This document shows positions 23,915 to 33,675 of a stretch of DNA of 64,000 bases, in pieces. Positions within the stretch are counted from its first letter, which is position 1. Each line of letters starts with the position of its first letter. The notes below the pieces were generated by a model. The model was not told the DNA's origin, ran no database searches, and worked only from the letters and a program-made list of their open reading frames with translations. The DNA is from JBAXQQ01 sp037131695 (GTDB lineage: Bacteria > Armatimonadota > Hebobacteria > CAIYQO01): contig CAZWZF010000020.1 of the NCBI GenBank assembly GCA_964638715.1, positions 10,762 through 74,761 on the forward strand. The letters are read 5' to 3'. A program made the translations under genes and the position numbers.

Positions 23915-25486
23915 ATGAATAAATTAATTTTGCTGATAATAACCTTAATGCTTGCATGTACTGCTCAACTAATGGCGCAAGACCAAACCGTGATAAAACC
24001 TTATGAGACCGATAAATGGGCTACTGCTGGTAATATTATCGACACCAAGGTTGAGGCGACACTGGCGAAGTCCGGCGTGAAAATGCGCAACTCCTGCAGC
24101 GATGAAGTATTCATTCGCCGGGTATACCAGGATATGATAGGCACGCTGCCCAACTTCAAGGAAGTCGATGCTTTTCTCAAAGACACTCGACCTGACAAGC
24201 GCGCATTGCTGATTGAAGCGCTTTTCAACCGCGATGAGTTTGCGGATTATTCAGCGCTGCGCTGGTGCGATTTATTACGGGTAAAGTCGGAATTTCCCAT
24301 TAACCTGTGGCCAAACGCGGTGCAGGCATACCACCACTGGATACGAGACGCGGTGCAAAAAAATATGCCGTATGACCAGTTCGTCCGCGAACTGCTCACC
24401 AGCAGTGGAAGCAACTTTCGTGTGCCGCCGGTGAATTTTTACCGCGCCTTGCCCAGCAAAGACCCGACAACCATCGCCAGAACCGTCGCCCTTAATTTCA
24501 TGGGGACGCGCTATGATAAATGGCCCGACCAGCAGCAGAAAGATATGACTGTATTCTTTTCCCGAGTGGCGTATAAAAAAACCGGCGAGTGGAAAGAAGA
24601 GATGGTTTACCTGAACCCGGCGGATAACAGTGCGTTAAAAACAAAATTCCCGGATGGCACCGACGCGTTAATACCCGCTGACAGCGATCCGCGAGTTGTT
24701 TTTGCAAACTGGCTGCTGGCTCCCGGCAATAAATGGTTTGCCCGCAATATTGTTAATTGCGTTTGGACATGGACAATGGGTCACGGAATAATCCACGAAA
24801 CTGATGATATACGCGCCGACAACCCGCCGGCAAGCCCGGAAACCCTTGCTGCACTTGAAGCTGAATTTGTTAAATCAAAATACGATATCCGGCAAATTTA
24901 CCGATTGATATTAAACTCTAAAACCTACCAGCAGTCGTCAATACCACACGGCGATACTGCCGACCCGAACATGCAATTTGCCCACTACACCGTGCGCCGA
25001 TTGGATGCCGAGGTATTGATAGATGCGCTGTGCTGGATTGGTGGGCACGGTGAGAACTATTCCAGCGCAATTCCAGAACCATTCACTTATATACCAAAAG
25101 AGAATCACACCATATCCCTGGCAGACGGCAGCATCACCAGTACATTCCTGATGAAATTTGGCCGGCCATCACGAGATACCGGACTTGAATCTGAACGCGA
25201 CAATCACCCATCGGAAGACCAGGCGTTGTATATGCTCAATTCGTCTGATATTCAGCGCAGAATCGACACTTCTCCGCGATTGCTGGCGGTTAATTCCCTT
25301 GCCAAAGGCAATAAACAAACAATAATCAAGTGGATTTACCTGCCGCTGCTGTCGCGTTTCCCTACCCCCGCCGAAATGGCTACCGCAGACAAATATTTCC
25401 AAACCCCAGGTCTGCAAACCAGACAAGCACAAAGCGACCTGGCATGGTCGCTGATTAACAGCAAAGAATTTTTGTATAAGCATTGA
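23915..25486 (+). CDS. Exported DUF1549/DUF1553 (planctomycete-type) protein
   Basis: A 523-aa secreted protein: hydrophobic signal LILLIITLMLACTAQLMAQ, then DUF1549 (DEVFIRRVYQDMIGTLPNFKEVDAFL, FADYSALRWCDLLRVKSE) and DUF1553 (WFARNIVNCVWTWTMGHGI, QIYRLILNSKTYQQSS, RRLDAEVLIDALCWIGG, ALYMLNSSDI). The two domains usually occur in 700-1100 aa proteins with extra carbohydrate- or haem-binding modules; here they are bare. First of a three-gene cassette with DUF1501 and PPC-domain proteins, a set typical of Planctomycetes and Verrucomicrobia. The biochemical role is unknown. The ATG at 23915 follows GAGGAAGG; TTG codons at 23909 and 23912 are alternatives. Confidence 0.88.
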   Translation: MNKLILLIITLMLACTAQLMAQDQTVIKPYETDKWATAGNIIDTKVEATLAKSGVKMRNSCSDEVFIRRVYQDMIGTLPNFKEVDAFLKDTRPDKRALLIEALFNRDEFADYSALRWCDLLRVKSEFPINLWPNAVQAYHHWIRDAVQKNMPYDQFVRELLTSSGSNFRVPPVNFYRALPSKDPTTIARTVALNFMGTRYDKWPDQQQKDMTVFFSRVAYKKTGEWKEEMVYLNPADNSALKTKFPDGTDALIPADSDPRVVFANWLLAPGNKWFARNIVNCVWTWTMGHGIIHETDDIRADNPPASPETLAALEAEFVKSKYDIRQIYRLILNSKTYQQSSIPHGDTADPNMQFAHYTVRRLDAEVLIDALCWIGGHGENYSSAIPEPFTYIPKENHTISLADGSITSTFLMKFGRPSRDTGLESERDNHPSEDQALYMLNSSDIQRRIDTSPRLLAVNSLAKGNKQTIIKWIYLPLLSRFPTPAEMATADKYFQTPGLQTRQAQSDLAWSLINSKEFLYKH

Positions 25487-25490
25487 GTAG

Positions 25491-25511
25491 GGGCAGGTTC
25501 GTAACCTGCCC
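25491..25511. repeat. Short hairpin GGGCAGGTT-CGT-AACCTGCCC
   Basis: 9-bp perfect stem just after the DUF1549 gene, without a T-run. Nearly the same hairpin is at 15320-15342. More likely a dispersed small palindrome than a terminator, since the next gene is in the same operon. Confidence 0.55.
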
Positions 25512-25573
25512 ATGTGACCGTAACGCAGTTCGGTCGCTGAGTTTGTCGAAGTGGACATGCAAAAGGAAAAAAG

Positions 25574-26911
25574 ATGAATATCAAATCATTAATAAAATAT
25601 CAACTTGTCGCATTGCTGGTGACAGCATTTATCAGCGCAATGCCGCAGGCGCCGACACCAACTCCAACAACACCTACACCCGTTGTAGATGCACCGGTAA
25701 AAAAGCCAAATGCAAAAGCCGTCATCCAGATATGGATGTGGGGCGGTCCGTCGCATCTCGACACTTTTGACCCCAAGCCGGATGCCGGTTACGACTATTC
25801 CGGTCCGCTGAAAAATCCGATACAGACAAATGTGGAAGGTATTAAGATAAGCGAATTGCTGCCTTTATTGGCACAGCAGGCCGACAAATACGCCATCATT
25901 CGCAGTATGACCCACGGCAGCAATTCTCACGAAACTGCGGCATATATGATGCAGACCGGCCACGAACCGGGAGTTGGTTTGGTTTACCCATCATGTGGCG
26001 CGATAGTATCCTGTTTTAAGGGGTACGACCATGGCTACACCGGCATGATTCCGCCGTATATCGTGCTTACCGAAGGGCAGGGACGCTTTGCTGAAGAAGG
26101 ATTTTTAGGCCCGAAATACAAACCATTCATCACCGGCGGTGACCCCAGCAGAACGCCATTCGCGGTAGAAGGAATCATTGCCGCCGATATAACCGATCAA
26201 CGCCAGCAGGCCCGGCGCGAATTGATGCACAATTTAGATACCCTTGGCATCGCTATTCCTGACAATCCTGATTTTGTAACAGCAAAAAAATGCGAAGATA
26301 AAGCATACGATTTAATTTTAGGCAATGCCCGCAAGGTATTCGACCTGACCCAGGAAACTGATGAAATGCGCGACAAATATGGACGAACGAAGTTCGGACA
26401 GGAATGCCTGGTGGCGCGGAGACTGGTCGAAAGCGGCGTGCCTTATGTAACAATCAATTATGGCGGTTGGGATACCCACAAACAACATTTTGAAGCGATG
26501 AAACAAAAATTGCCCGACCTGGACCGCGGCATGTCGGCATTATTGCAGGATTTATCTGATAAAAAATTGCTTGATACCACCATCGTATGGTGGGGCGGCG
26601 AATTCGGTAGAACCCCGAAAGTATCCTGGGAAGCCCCGTGGAATGGCGGACGCAGCCATTACGGCAATGTCTTTTCCGTTGTTCTTGCTGGTGGTGGATT
26701 TCAGGGTGGCAAGGTTGTTGGCGCGTCTGACGCAAAAGGCGAAAAAGTAGCTGACCGTCCGGTTTACCCGCGCGATTTAATCGGCTCTATTCTGGAACGC
26801 CTTGGTATCGACCCCGACGCCAAGTTGCCCAATGACAAGGGTCTGGATTTAAAAGTCATGCCTTCCACCGATAATAAACCAGGTGCTGGCCGCTTGAAAG
26901 AGATAATGTAG
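25574..26911 (+). CDS. Exported DUF1501 (sulfatase-fold) protein
   Basis: A 445-aa protein of the alkaline-phosphatase/sulfatase-like superfamily. The hydrophobic N-terminus is followed by a Thr/Pro linker, then WMWGGPSHLDTFDPKP, IIRSMTHGSNSHETAAYMMQTG, YGGWDTHKQHF, VWWGGEFGRTPK and GRSHYGNVFSVVLAGGGFQGG, all DUF1501 hallmarks with conserved Asp/His candidates. It follows the DUF1549 gene by 87 nt and precedes a PPC protein. The combination suggests a shared extracellular complex, but no substrate is known. Confidence 0.88.
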   Translation: MNIKSLIKYQLVALLVTAFISAMPQAPTPTPTTPTPVVDAPVKKPNAKAVIQIWMWGGPSHLDTFDPKPDAGYDYSGPLKNPIQTNVEGIKISELLPLLAQQADKYAIIRSMTHGSNSHETAAYMMQTGHEPGVGLVYPSCGAIVSCFKGYDHGYTGMIPPYIVLTEGQGRFAEEGFLGPKYKPFITGGDPSRTPFAVEGIIAADITDQRQQARRELMHNLDTLGIAIPDNPDFVTAKKCEDKAYDLILGNARKVFDLTQETDEMRDKYGRTKFGQECLVARRLVESGVPYVTINYGGWDTHKQHFEAMKQKLPDLDRGMSALLQDLSDKKLLDTTIVWWGGEFGRTPKVSWEAPWNGGRSHYGNVFSVVLAGGGFQGGKVVGASDAKGEKVADRPVYPRDLIGSILERLGIDPDAKLPNDKGLDLKVMPSTDNKPGAGRLKEIM

Positions 26912-26928
26912 GCTTGAGGAGTATCACT

Positions 26929-29274
26929 ATGAATTTGCTCACGCGATTAATTATATTAACATCATTGTTTGCCGGGTCTCTTGCATTATTGCATGCGGCA
27001 AATGAACCATACATAGCCTACGTTTATCCTGCCGGCGGTCAGCAAGGCACCACCTTTCAGGTTACTATTGCCGGCCAGCGCCTGCGCGGTGTAAATACCG
27101 TATATTTCACCGGCAGCGGTATAAAAGCATCTATTCTCGACTACACACCTGCTAATGGCAAACTAAATAAATTGCAGGAAGAAGAATTGCAGAAGCGCCT
27201 TCAGGAAATTAGAAAAACGCGTTTAGATGAAATGCGCAATAAGAATAAAAAACCTGCTCCAGTTGCACCAGTTACTAATCCTGCTGCACCTGTGACCGCT
27301 CCTGTTGTACCAGCCACTGCTACTCCTGCTGTGCCGCCAGCGAATCCACCAGTTGTTGCACCAGGAACAACTCCCGCCGCCACACCAGCAGAACCGCCAG
27401 TTGTTACACCGCCGCCAATCGTACTGCCTGATTTACCGGAACTTCGCAATCTGGACCAGATGACAATTAAACAGCTTCAGCAAGTATATGATAAATTTTT
27501 AAACAAGCAAAAACAGCCAAAAGCGCCTATGAATGAAATAGTGGTGATTGAAGTGACCATTGACGCCGATGCAGCCATCGGTAATAGAGAATTGCGTCTT
27601 CGTACCCCTGCGGGCGGATTGACGAACCCGATGATGTTTCAGGTGAGCAATCTGCCGGAGATGCACGAACCAACCGAATATGATACCCCGCCAGAAAATC
27701 CAGTACCACTGACAGCACCCGCTGTATTAAACGGGCAAATAATGCCTGGCGAGGTAGATAAATATAATATACAGCTAAAAGGCGGGCAAAAACTGATCAT
27801 CGCCGCCCAGGCACGCAACCTGATACCATATATCGCGGATGCCGTGCCGGGATGGATACAGGGAATACTCACCATCAGCGACTCTACCGGCAAGGAGTTA
27901 GCATTTAACGACGACAACGGGTTCGACCCCGACCCGATATTATATTTCAATGTTCCGCAGGATGGGAATTACACCATAAAATTCCGCGACTCCATTTACC
28001 GCGGACGCTGGGATTTCGTCTATCGTATCTACATCGCGGATCAACCGGCAATGCAGGTATTATTCCCCACCGGCAGCCGCGTTGGCATGTCAATGAATAA
28101 TGTACCGGCAGACTGGGGAGTAACCGTAAAACCACCGATGACAGACGTGCAATTCCCGGAATTGCCGCGTGCTGCCGAGGTAGAACCGAATAATACCATC
28201 GAGAAAGCACAGGCTATCACCATACCGGTAGTAATAAATGGCTGCATCAACAGCAGCGACACCGATTATTACAAATTTACCGGCAGCACCGGCGATACCA
28301 TTGTCGCTGCGGTATATGCCCGGCAATACGGGTCGCAGTTAGATTCCATATTGCGGTTAACCGATGCCGCCGGCAAGGTTGTCGCGTCGAATGACGACTT
28401 TGAAAATAAAGACCTGGGATTAATGACCCACCATGCGGATTCTTACCTGATGATAAAATTGCCGGCAAACGGAATATATTACCTGCAGATAACCGACGCA
28501 GAACGTCACGGCAGCGATTTATTCACTTACTCACTGCGGGTCAGCCCGCCGCAGCCAGATTTCTCGCTGACTATCTCGCCATCGTGCGTCAATGTGCCAC
28601 CGGGACGACCGGGAATTATCACAGTATCCGCGGTACGCAAAGATGGCTGGGATGGCGACATCGAAGTAGCATTAAAGGATGCGCCTGCCGGATTCTCACT
28701 GGGCGGAGCAGTTATCCCACACGGTAAAAACAGCATACGAATGACCCTGACAGCACCAGATAAAAAATCTGAACAGCCTATCAGTATAAATCTGGAAGGC
28801 CGTGCCACCGTTGGAGACAAAGTAATTACCCGCTCGGTAATCGCCGCCGATAACGTAATGCAGGCATTTGCGTATATGCACCTGGTACCGTCACAAAATC
28901 TGGAAGTCGCCATTGCCGGCGGACGCAGAGCACCGATTATCATCCTGCTAAACAAAGACCGCCTGAAAATCCCTTCCGGCGGAACGGCAATAACCACCAT
29001 CACCATCGTACCGGCAATAAACATAAACTTGCCTATCAGCATAGAATTAAGCGACCCGCCGGCAGGAATAACCCTGAAAGACGCCAGCAACACCGCGCAG
29101 GGAATAGTGCTGACCTTCGCCGCCGATGATAAACACACCGGCACCATCGACAACCTGATAGCAGAAGTATTCACCACCATAGATGTTCCTGACAAGAAAA
29201 CCGGAACCACAAAAAAACAAAGAGTCTCCGCCGGAGTATTGCCGGCAATACCGGTTGAGGTGGTGAAACAGTAA
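26929..29274 (+). CDS. Exported pre-peptidase C-terminal (PPC) domain protein
   Basis: A 781-aa secreted protein. Signal LLTRLIILTSLFAGSLALLHA; an N-terminal IPT/TIG-like segment (IAYVYPAGGQQGTTFQVTIAGQ); a charged coiled stretch (LQEEELQKRLQEIRKTR); a roughly 60-residue Pro/Ala/Val/Thr linker (27250-27420); then beta-rich domains with two PPC modules (GEVDKYNIQLKGGQKLIIAA and DTDYYKFTGSTGDTIVAAVYA). No peptidase domain is present. Third gene of the cassette. The ATG at 26929, preceded by GAGGAG, is chosen over a TTG at 26914. Confidence 0.82.
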   Translation: MNLLTRLIILTSLFAGSLALLHAANEPYIAYVYPAGGQQGTTFQVTIAGQRLRGVNTVYFTGSGIKASILDYTPANGKLNKLQEEELQKRLQEIRKTRLDEMRNKNKKPAPVAPVTNPAAPVTAPVVPATATPAVPPANPPVVAPGTTPAATPAEPPVVTPPPIVLPDLPELRNLDQMTIKQLQQVYDKFLNKQKQPKAPMNEIVVIEVTIDADAAIGNRELRLRTPAGGLTNPMMFQVSNLPEMHEPTEYDTPPENPVPLTAPAVLNGQIMPGEVDKYNIQLKGGQKLIIAAQARNLIPYIADAVPGWIQGILTISDSTGKELAFNDDNGFDPDPILYFNVPQDGNYTIKFRDSIYRGRWDFVYRIYIADQPAMQVLFPTGSRVGMSMNNVPADWGVTVKPPMTDVQFPELPRAAEVEPNNTIEKAQAITIPVVINGCINSSDTDYYKFTGSTGDTIVAAVYARQYGSQLDSILRLTDAAGKVVASNDDFENKDLGLMTHHADSYLMIKLPANGIYYLQITDAERHGSDLFTYSLRVSPPQPDFSLTISPSCVNVPPGRPGIITVSAVRKDGWDGDIEVALKDAPAGFSLGGAVIPHGKNSIRMTLTAPDKKSEQPISINLEGRATVGDKVITRSVIAADNVMQAFAYMHLVPSQNLEVAIAGGRRAPIIILLNKDRLKIPSGGTAITTITIVPAININLPISIELSDPPAGITLKDASNTAQGIVLTFAADDKHTGTIDNLIAEVFTTIDVPDKKTGTTKKQRVSAGVLPAIPVEVVKQ

Positions 29275-29301
29275 GTCAGTTGATAGTGGACAGTGGACAG
29301 T

Positions 29302-29429
29302 TTTTTTCACATCGATTAATAAGATAAAAAGGATATTAACACCTTGATATCACAGTAACTGCGAAGACATCTGATTTTAAAATCAGATGTCTTCTATCTT
29401 TTCAATCCTATTAATCGATGTGAAAAGAT
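29302..29429. repeat. TTTTTCACATCGATTAA inverted repeat, copy 2, with inner palindrome
   Basis: Outer arms: TTTTTTCACATCGATTAAT... (29302-29334) and ...ATTAATCGATGTGAAAAGA (29396-29429), same family as 4312-4572. Inside is a perfect 16-bp-arm palindrome, GAAGACATCTGATTTT/AAAATCAGATGTCTTC (29363-29394), absent from the other copy. It occupies the gap before the SNF2 gene. Confidence 0.75.
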
Positions 29430-29523
29430 AGAAGCCTACAGTATATGTACTGTTACTAAAAAAATCACATTGACGTATCTGACGATAAATAGAGATAATA
29501 CAGTCGGATGGCAGGAATAAAAA

Positions 29524-32500
29524 ATGGCTTCTTTAAATATAAATGACATTGTTGTAATTAATAAAGGTACTCTCGACCCGGATTTAGGCATAGATATCGG
29601 GGGTTGGCAAGGTAAAATTACCGAATTCGAGGTTGAGAATGATGAGCAATTTGCTTGTGTTGAATTAGACGATTTTACCATTCTTAACATGGCTGATTGG
29701 ATTATTAAATTCTGCGATGAAGAACGAATGGACATGGCATTGTTAAGAGTAGCGGTTGTTAACTTAACACCAGCCAAACCTGATGAAATAAAAGCGCACA
29801 TTTTACAGAAAGCCGCTGAATTAGGTTCTCAATTCCATGATTTAACGCTTGAAGATGTTAAACTGCTTGCCGATTCAAATACAATATTCAAACGCGGTAA
29901 AGACTATTATAATTCGGGAGCAATCCTGCATTATATAATATCCAATGGCAAAATCACCGCTCATGTTGAAGGAAGTTATAGCAATTATATAGTACATGCC
30001 GCTGAAGGACCAAGGGATATAAAAACGAATTGCACATGCCCATACGAAGGGGATATCTGTAAACATATCGTAGCGGTGCTGCTGAAAACTGTAAATGAAA
30101 TTGCAAAAAGCAAACAGCTTTCCTTTGCTGAACTAATGAAAAATGGACCGGTATTAATATCAAAAACACCGAATATTAATGAAGTTAATAATGCTATATC
30201 AACTGTTCAAACCCGGCATCAGCAAACAACTTCTGCCAATGATGAAATAGAGATAGCGACCCCGGAACCGATAGAGGAAATAGTTCCTGAAATACAATCG
30301 CATTTGCTTGATATATTTCGGAAAGCTAAATCATTGACCCCGCTTTTTACCCGGGTAAACCATCGTGCCCACCCCATGGGAAAAGAACTATTTCATAAAA
30401 AAGCTGCCGTATTGAATCATATAACAAATACTGCGGCTGAATTTGATGTTATAGAAGATGAAAAACTTTTATATCGGGTGAAAATAGTAAACGATACGGA
30501 TAGCCTGAGTGCGACAAAGATGTATTGCACCTGTTCCGGTTCGCGGGGGTACGGGTCGTATAATACTTGCGTTCATCAGGTAGCGGCAGTTTTCGCTCTG
30601 CATAAATTAGCTACGGATAATATCTCGCTGGAACAACAAAAAGCTGATACCGCATCAATATGGGAATCAAAATTATCCAATTTAATAGAAGGAACGAAAG
30701 CTGTAAAAAAACATCCATCAACTGCCGCAATACTGGCATTTTGTCTGAAAACAAATATTTCAACCGAAAAATGGAACTTAAAGGCATATACCATCGCCAC
30801 CTCGCATTTTGATGAAGATATTTTAAATGACCGGGCAGCGCTGCAAAATGCCATCTCTACCACCTTTAACTATCAAACAGCAAAAGAAATATCACAATAC
30901 AGTGCAATTCCGACAAACCTAATATATGGATCACCAGAATTAAACACCCTCGCGCGACTGGTAAGCCAGGCAAATTTTTATCACACCGGAAATCCGCTGG
31001 AATTTTTGCTTCCTCAATTACGCAATGCGCTGGTATTTCATGGAGAACCGGATTATTACGGCAACCCATTTCTGCAGCCAATTATCGAGGTAGACCCCGA
31101 ACCGCGAAAATTACTGCTTAATATTGAACAGGATGAAGTTAATATCTATATTCAACCCGCCATAATTGATGACGGAATTGAATATACATTAACCCAGGAA
31201 GATACATCTATTGTTAATAATTCACCTTTGTGGATACTCGCGAAAAACAAGTTGCTGCTGATAGACGGCAATTATGAATTATTGCGGCGACTATTGGAAA
31301 CCCGCACGATAACAATACCTGTAGAAGGCAAGAAGAGATTCATCACCAACTATCTTCCCAAGCTGATTGACCGTGCTGAAGTATCTGGTGATGCCATCGC
31401 CAACAAAATAGAATTGAGCGTAAAACCGGTAAACAGGGTTTATTTAACTGAAGACGAAAAATCTATCGTCGCTGAATTATCTTTCGGTTATAATAATCTT
31501 GAGATACCGGCAGACACCTCCTGGCCGGAGAAATCGCTGCAATATGATGAAGATAGAAATATATTAGTCACAGTTACCCGCAATAAAGAAATAGAGATGG
31601 AATCCTGGCGGATGATGAGTGAATTTGGCCTGAAACGCGACGGCGAACGCTTTATCCTCAGACAAAAAGTATCGCCGGTAGATTTCCTGCTGCGTCATCT
31701 GCCAAAAATGCAGGAATCCGGCTTTGAAGTGTTTGGCGAAGAAACATTGAAAAATAACCGGGTTAATAGAAATCAACCCCGGATGCGCATGTCGGTATCG
31801 TCTGGCATTGACTGGTTTGATGTAACGACAGTGGTCAGTTACGGCGATATAGAAGTCAGTTTGCTGGAAATCCGCAAGGCGCTTAAGCATCGGCAGGGAT
31901 ATGTTAAACTTCCTGATGGTTCGATGGGATTATTGCCGGATGAACTGTTAGCGCAATACCGCATGATATTCGCAATGGGACAAGAAACAGAGCAGGGAGT
32001 TCGCATGTCGAGAACCCAGGCTTCGCTGCTTGAATTAACATTAAGAAACACCGACGTGGTTACAGACGAGGAGTATACTAAACGCGTTGAGCAATTAAAA
32101 AACTTCACTCATATAGAAAACCGCCAGTTGCCAGCCAACTTCACCGGCGAATTACGGCATTATCAACAGGAAGGTTTCAACTGGCTGTATTTCCTGCATG
32201 ATTACGGATTTGGCGGATGCCTGGCGGATGATATGGGCATCGGCAAAACGGTGCAGGCACTGGTTTTTCTGCAATCCCTGTTTGCCACCGGCCATACAAA
32301 ATCCGCGTCGCTCATCGTTATGCCGCGCTCATTACTGGAAAACTGGGCACGTGAATCTGCCCGTTTCACCCCGGATTTAAAGGTGCTGATACATGCCGAC
32401 AATGACCGCAGCGACAGCCACACCTCATTTGACGGGTATCAACTGGTACTTACCACCTATGGCATTATGCTGCGCGATATAGAGTTGTTTAAAAAATATA

Positions 32501-33534
32501 AATTCCACTATATCGTACTTGACGAAGCACAGGTGGTAAAAAATGGCGTATCACAATCTGCCCGCGCCGCGCGACTGCTGCACTGCGAACATCGACTGGC
32601 GTTAACCGGCACACCGGTAGAAAACTCTACCGAAGAATTATGGTCGCTCTTCGCCTTTCTCAATCCCGGGCAATTGGGCACTCAAAACGCATTTCGCGAT
32701 CAATTCGCCATTCCCATCCAACGTTATCAGGATGAAAAAGCGGCACAAATGCTGCGCGCGCTGGTACGCCCATTCATCCTGCGCCGAACCAAAGAACAGG
32801 TCGCGCCGGAATTGCCACCCCGCACAGAACGGCTTATTTTCTGCGAAATGTCAGCGGGTCAAAAGAAGATGTATGACCAAACCCGGGATAAATACCGGGC
32901 AGAACTGATGGGATTAATTAAGAAAAGCGGCGTACAGCAGGCAAAACTGAAAGTATTGGAAGGCTTATTGCGGCTGCGGCAAATAGCGAATGACCCGCGT
33001 CTGGTAGATAAAAGCTATGTCGGAGAATCATCAAAGTTCGAGGCTATTCTGGAAGCGATGGAAATACTGCGGGAAGAAGGGCATAAAGCACTGATTTTCT
33101 CGCAATTCACCAGCATGCTAAAACTGCTGCGGACATCGATGGACGAACGCAAATGGCCATATTTATACCTGGATGGCAAAACGAAAAACCGCCAGGAAAT
33201 GGTAGATAATTTTCAGACAGACGAAAATATCCCCTTCTTTCTCATTAGCCTTAAAGCAGGCGGAACCGGCCTGAACCTGACTGCCGCCGACTACGTAATA
33301 CATATTGACCCCTGGTGGAACCCGGCAGTAGAACGCCAGGCAACCGACCGAACCCACCGCATAGGACAGGAACGACCGGTAATGGTATACAAATTCATCG
33401 CCGAAGATACCGTGGAAAAGAAAATACTACTGCTGCAGGAAAAGAAACAAGCCCTGGTAAACCAGATAATCTCAACAGAAGCCGGCCTGATGAAGTCGCT
33501 AACCCCAGACGACATCGCGGCGTTGTTTATGTGA
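29524..33534 (+). CDS. SWIM zinc-finger SNF2-family helicase/ATPase
   Basis: A 1336-aa DNA translocase. It has a small N-terminal beta domain (about residues 1-70), a SWIM zinc finger CTCPYEGDICKHIVAVLL at about residue 169, and a second SWIM-like CTCSGSRGYGSYNTCVHQVAAVFAL at about 334. A middle HepA/DUF3670-type region leads to the SNF2 core: Walker A ADDMGIGKTVQAL (about 900), DEAQVVKN (about 1000), LTGTPVENS, and helicase C with SLKAGGTGLNLT and TDRTHRIGQERPV (about 1277). Members are chromatin-remodeller-like ATPases of unclear bacterial function, some in defence islands. This one borders the type I restriction island, but in the opposite orientation. Confidence 0.9.
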   Translation: MASLNINDIVVINKGTLDPDLGIDIGGWQGKITEFEVENDEQFACVELDDFTILNMADWIIKFCDEERMDMALLRVAVVNLTPAKPDEIKAHILQKAAELGSQFHDLTLEDVKLLADSNTIFKRGKDYYNSGAILHYIISNGKITAHVEGSYSNYIVHAAEGPRDIKTNCTCPYEGDICKHIVAVLLKTVNEIAKSKQLSFAELMKNGPVLISKTPNINEVNNAISTVQTRHQQTTSANDEIEIATPEPIEEIVPEIQSHLLDIFRKAKSLTPLFTRVNHRAHPMGKELFHKKAAVLNHITNTAAEFDVIEDEKLLYRVKIVNDTDSLSATKMYCTCSGSRGYGSYNTCVHQVAAVFALHKLATDNISLEQQKADTASIWESKLSNLIEGTKAVKKHPSTAAILAFCLKTNISTEKWNLKAYTIATSHFDEDILNDRAALQNAISTTFNYQTAKEISQYSAIPTNLIYGSPELNTLARLVSQANFYHTGNPLEFLLPQLRNALVFHGEPDYYGNPFLQPIIEVDPEPRKLLLNIEQDEVNIYIQPAIIDDGIEYTLTQEDTSIVNNSPLWILAKNKLLLIDGNYELLRRLLETRTITIPVEGKKRFITNYLPKLIDRAEVSGDAIANKIELSVKPVNRVYLTEDEKSIVAELSFGYNNLEIPADTSWPEKSLQYDEDRNILVTVTRNKEIEMESWRMMSEFGLKRDGERFILRQKVSPVDFLLRHLPKMQESGFEVFGEETLKNNRVNRNQPRMRMSVSSGIDWFDVTTVVSYGDIEVSLLEIRKALKHRQGYVKLPDGSMGLLPDELLAQYRMIFAMGQETEQGVRMSRTQASLLELTLRNTDVVTDEEYTKRVEQLKNFTHIENRQLPANFTGELRHYQQEGFNWLYFLHDYGFGGCLADDMGIGKTVQALVFLQSLFATGHTKSASLIVMPRSLLENWARESARFTPDLKVLIHADNDRSDSHTSFDGYQLVLTTYGIMLRDIELFKKYKFHYIVLDEAQVVKNGVSQSARAARLLHCEHRLALTGTPVENSTEELWSLFAFLNPGQLGTQNAFRDQFAIPIQRYQDEKAAQMLRALVRPFILRRTKEQVAPELPPRTERLIFCEMSAGQKKMYDQTRDKYRAELMGLIKKSGVQQAKLKVLEGLLRLRQIANDPRLVDKSYVGESSKFEAILEAMEILREEGHKALIFSQFTSMLKLLRTSMDERKWPYLYLDGKTKNRQEMVDNFQTDENIPFFLISLKAGGTGLNLTAADYVIHIDPWWNPAVERQATDRTHRIGQERPVMVYKFIAEDTVEKKILLLQEKKQALVNQIISTEAGLMKSLTPDDIAALFM

Positions 33535-33599
33535 AGACATTCATAAATGATTAAAACAACCCACATATTTAATCACAAAAACCTAATTCCTATTAAATT

Positions 33600-33672
33600 A
33601 ATTCGATAGCCCACAGCAACGCTGTGGGTCTGATTTAGATAGATTATTTACGCTCTGTAGGAGCATAATTCC
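33600..33672. repeat. Composite repeat (ATAGCCCACRGC + GCTCTGTAGGAGC), left boundary of the hsd island
   Basis: AATTCGATAGCCCACAGCAACGCTGTGGGTC (hairpin CCCACAGC/GCTGTGGG) followed after about 15 nt by TTTACGCTCTGTAGGAGCATAATTCC. The reverse complement has the same order and spacing as 42068-42142. It ends 3 bp before the stop of the PD-(D/E)XK-like gene. Confidence 0.72.
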
Positions 33673-33675
33673 TCA

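Noticed and set aside
28527..29210. 227-aa open frame antisense to the PPC-domain gene
   Set aside because: The sense strand has clear domain content and an operon context; the antisense frame has no start signal or family features.
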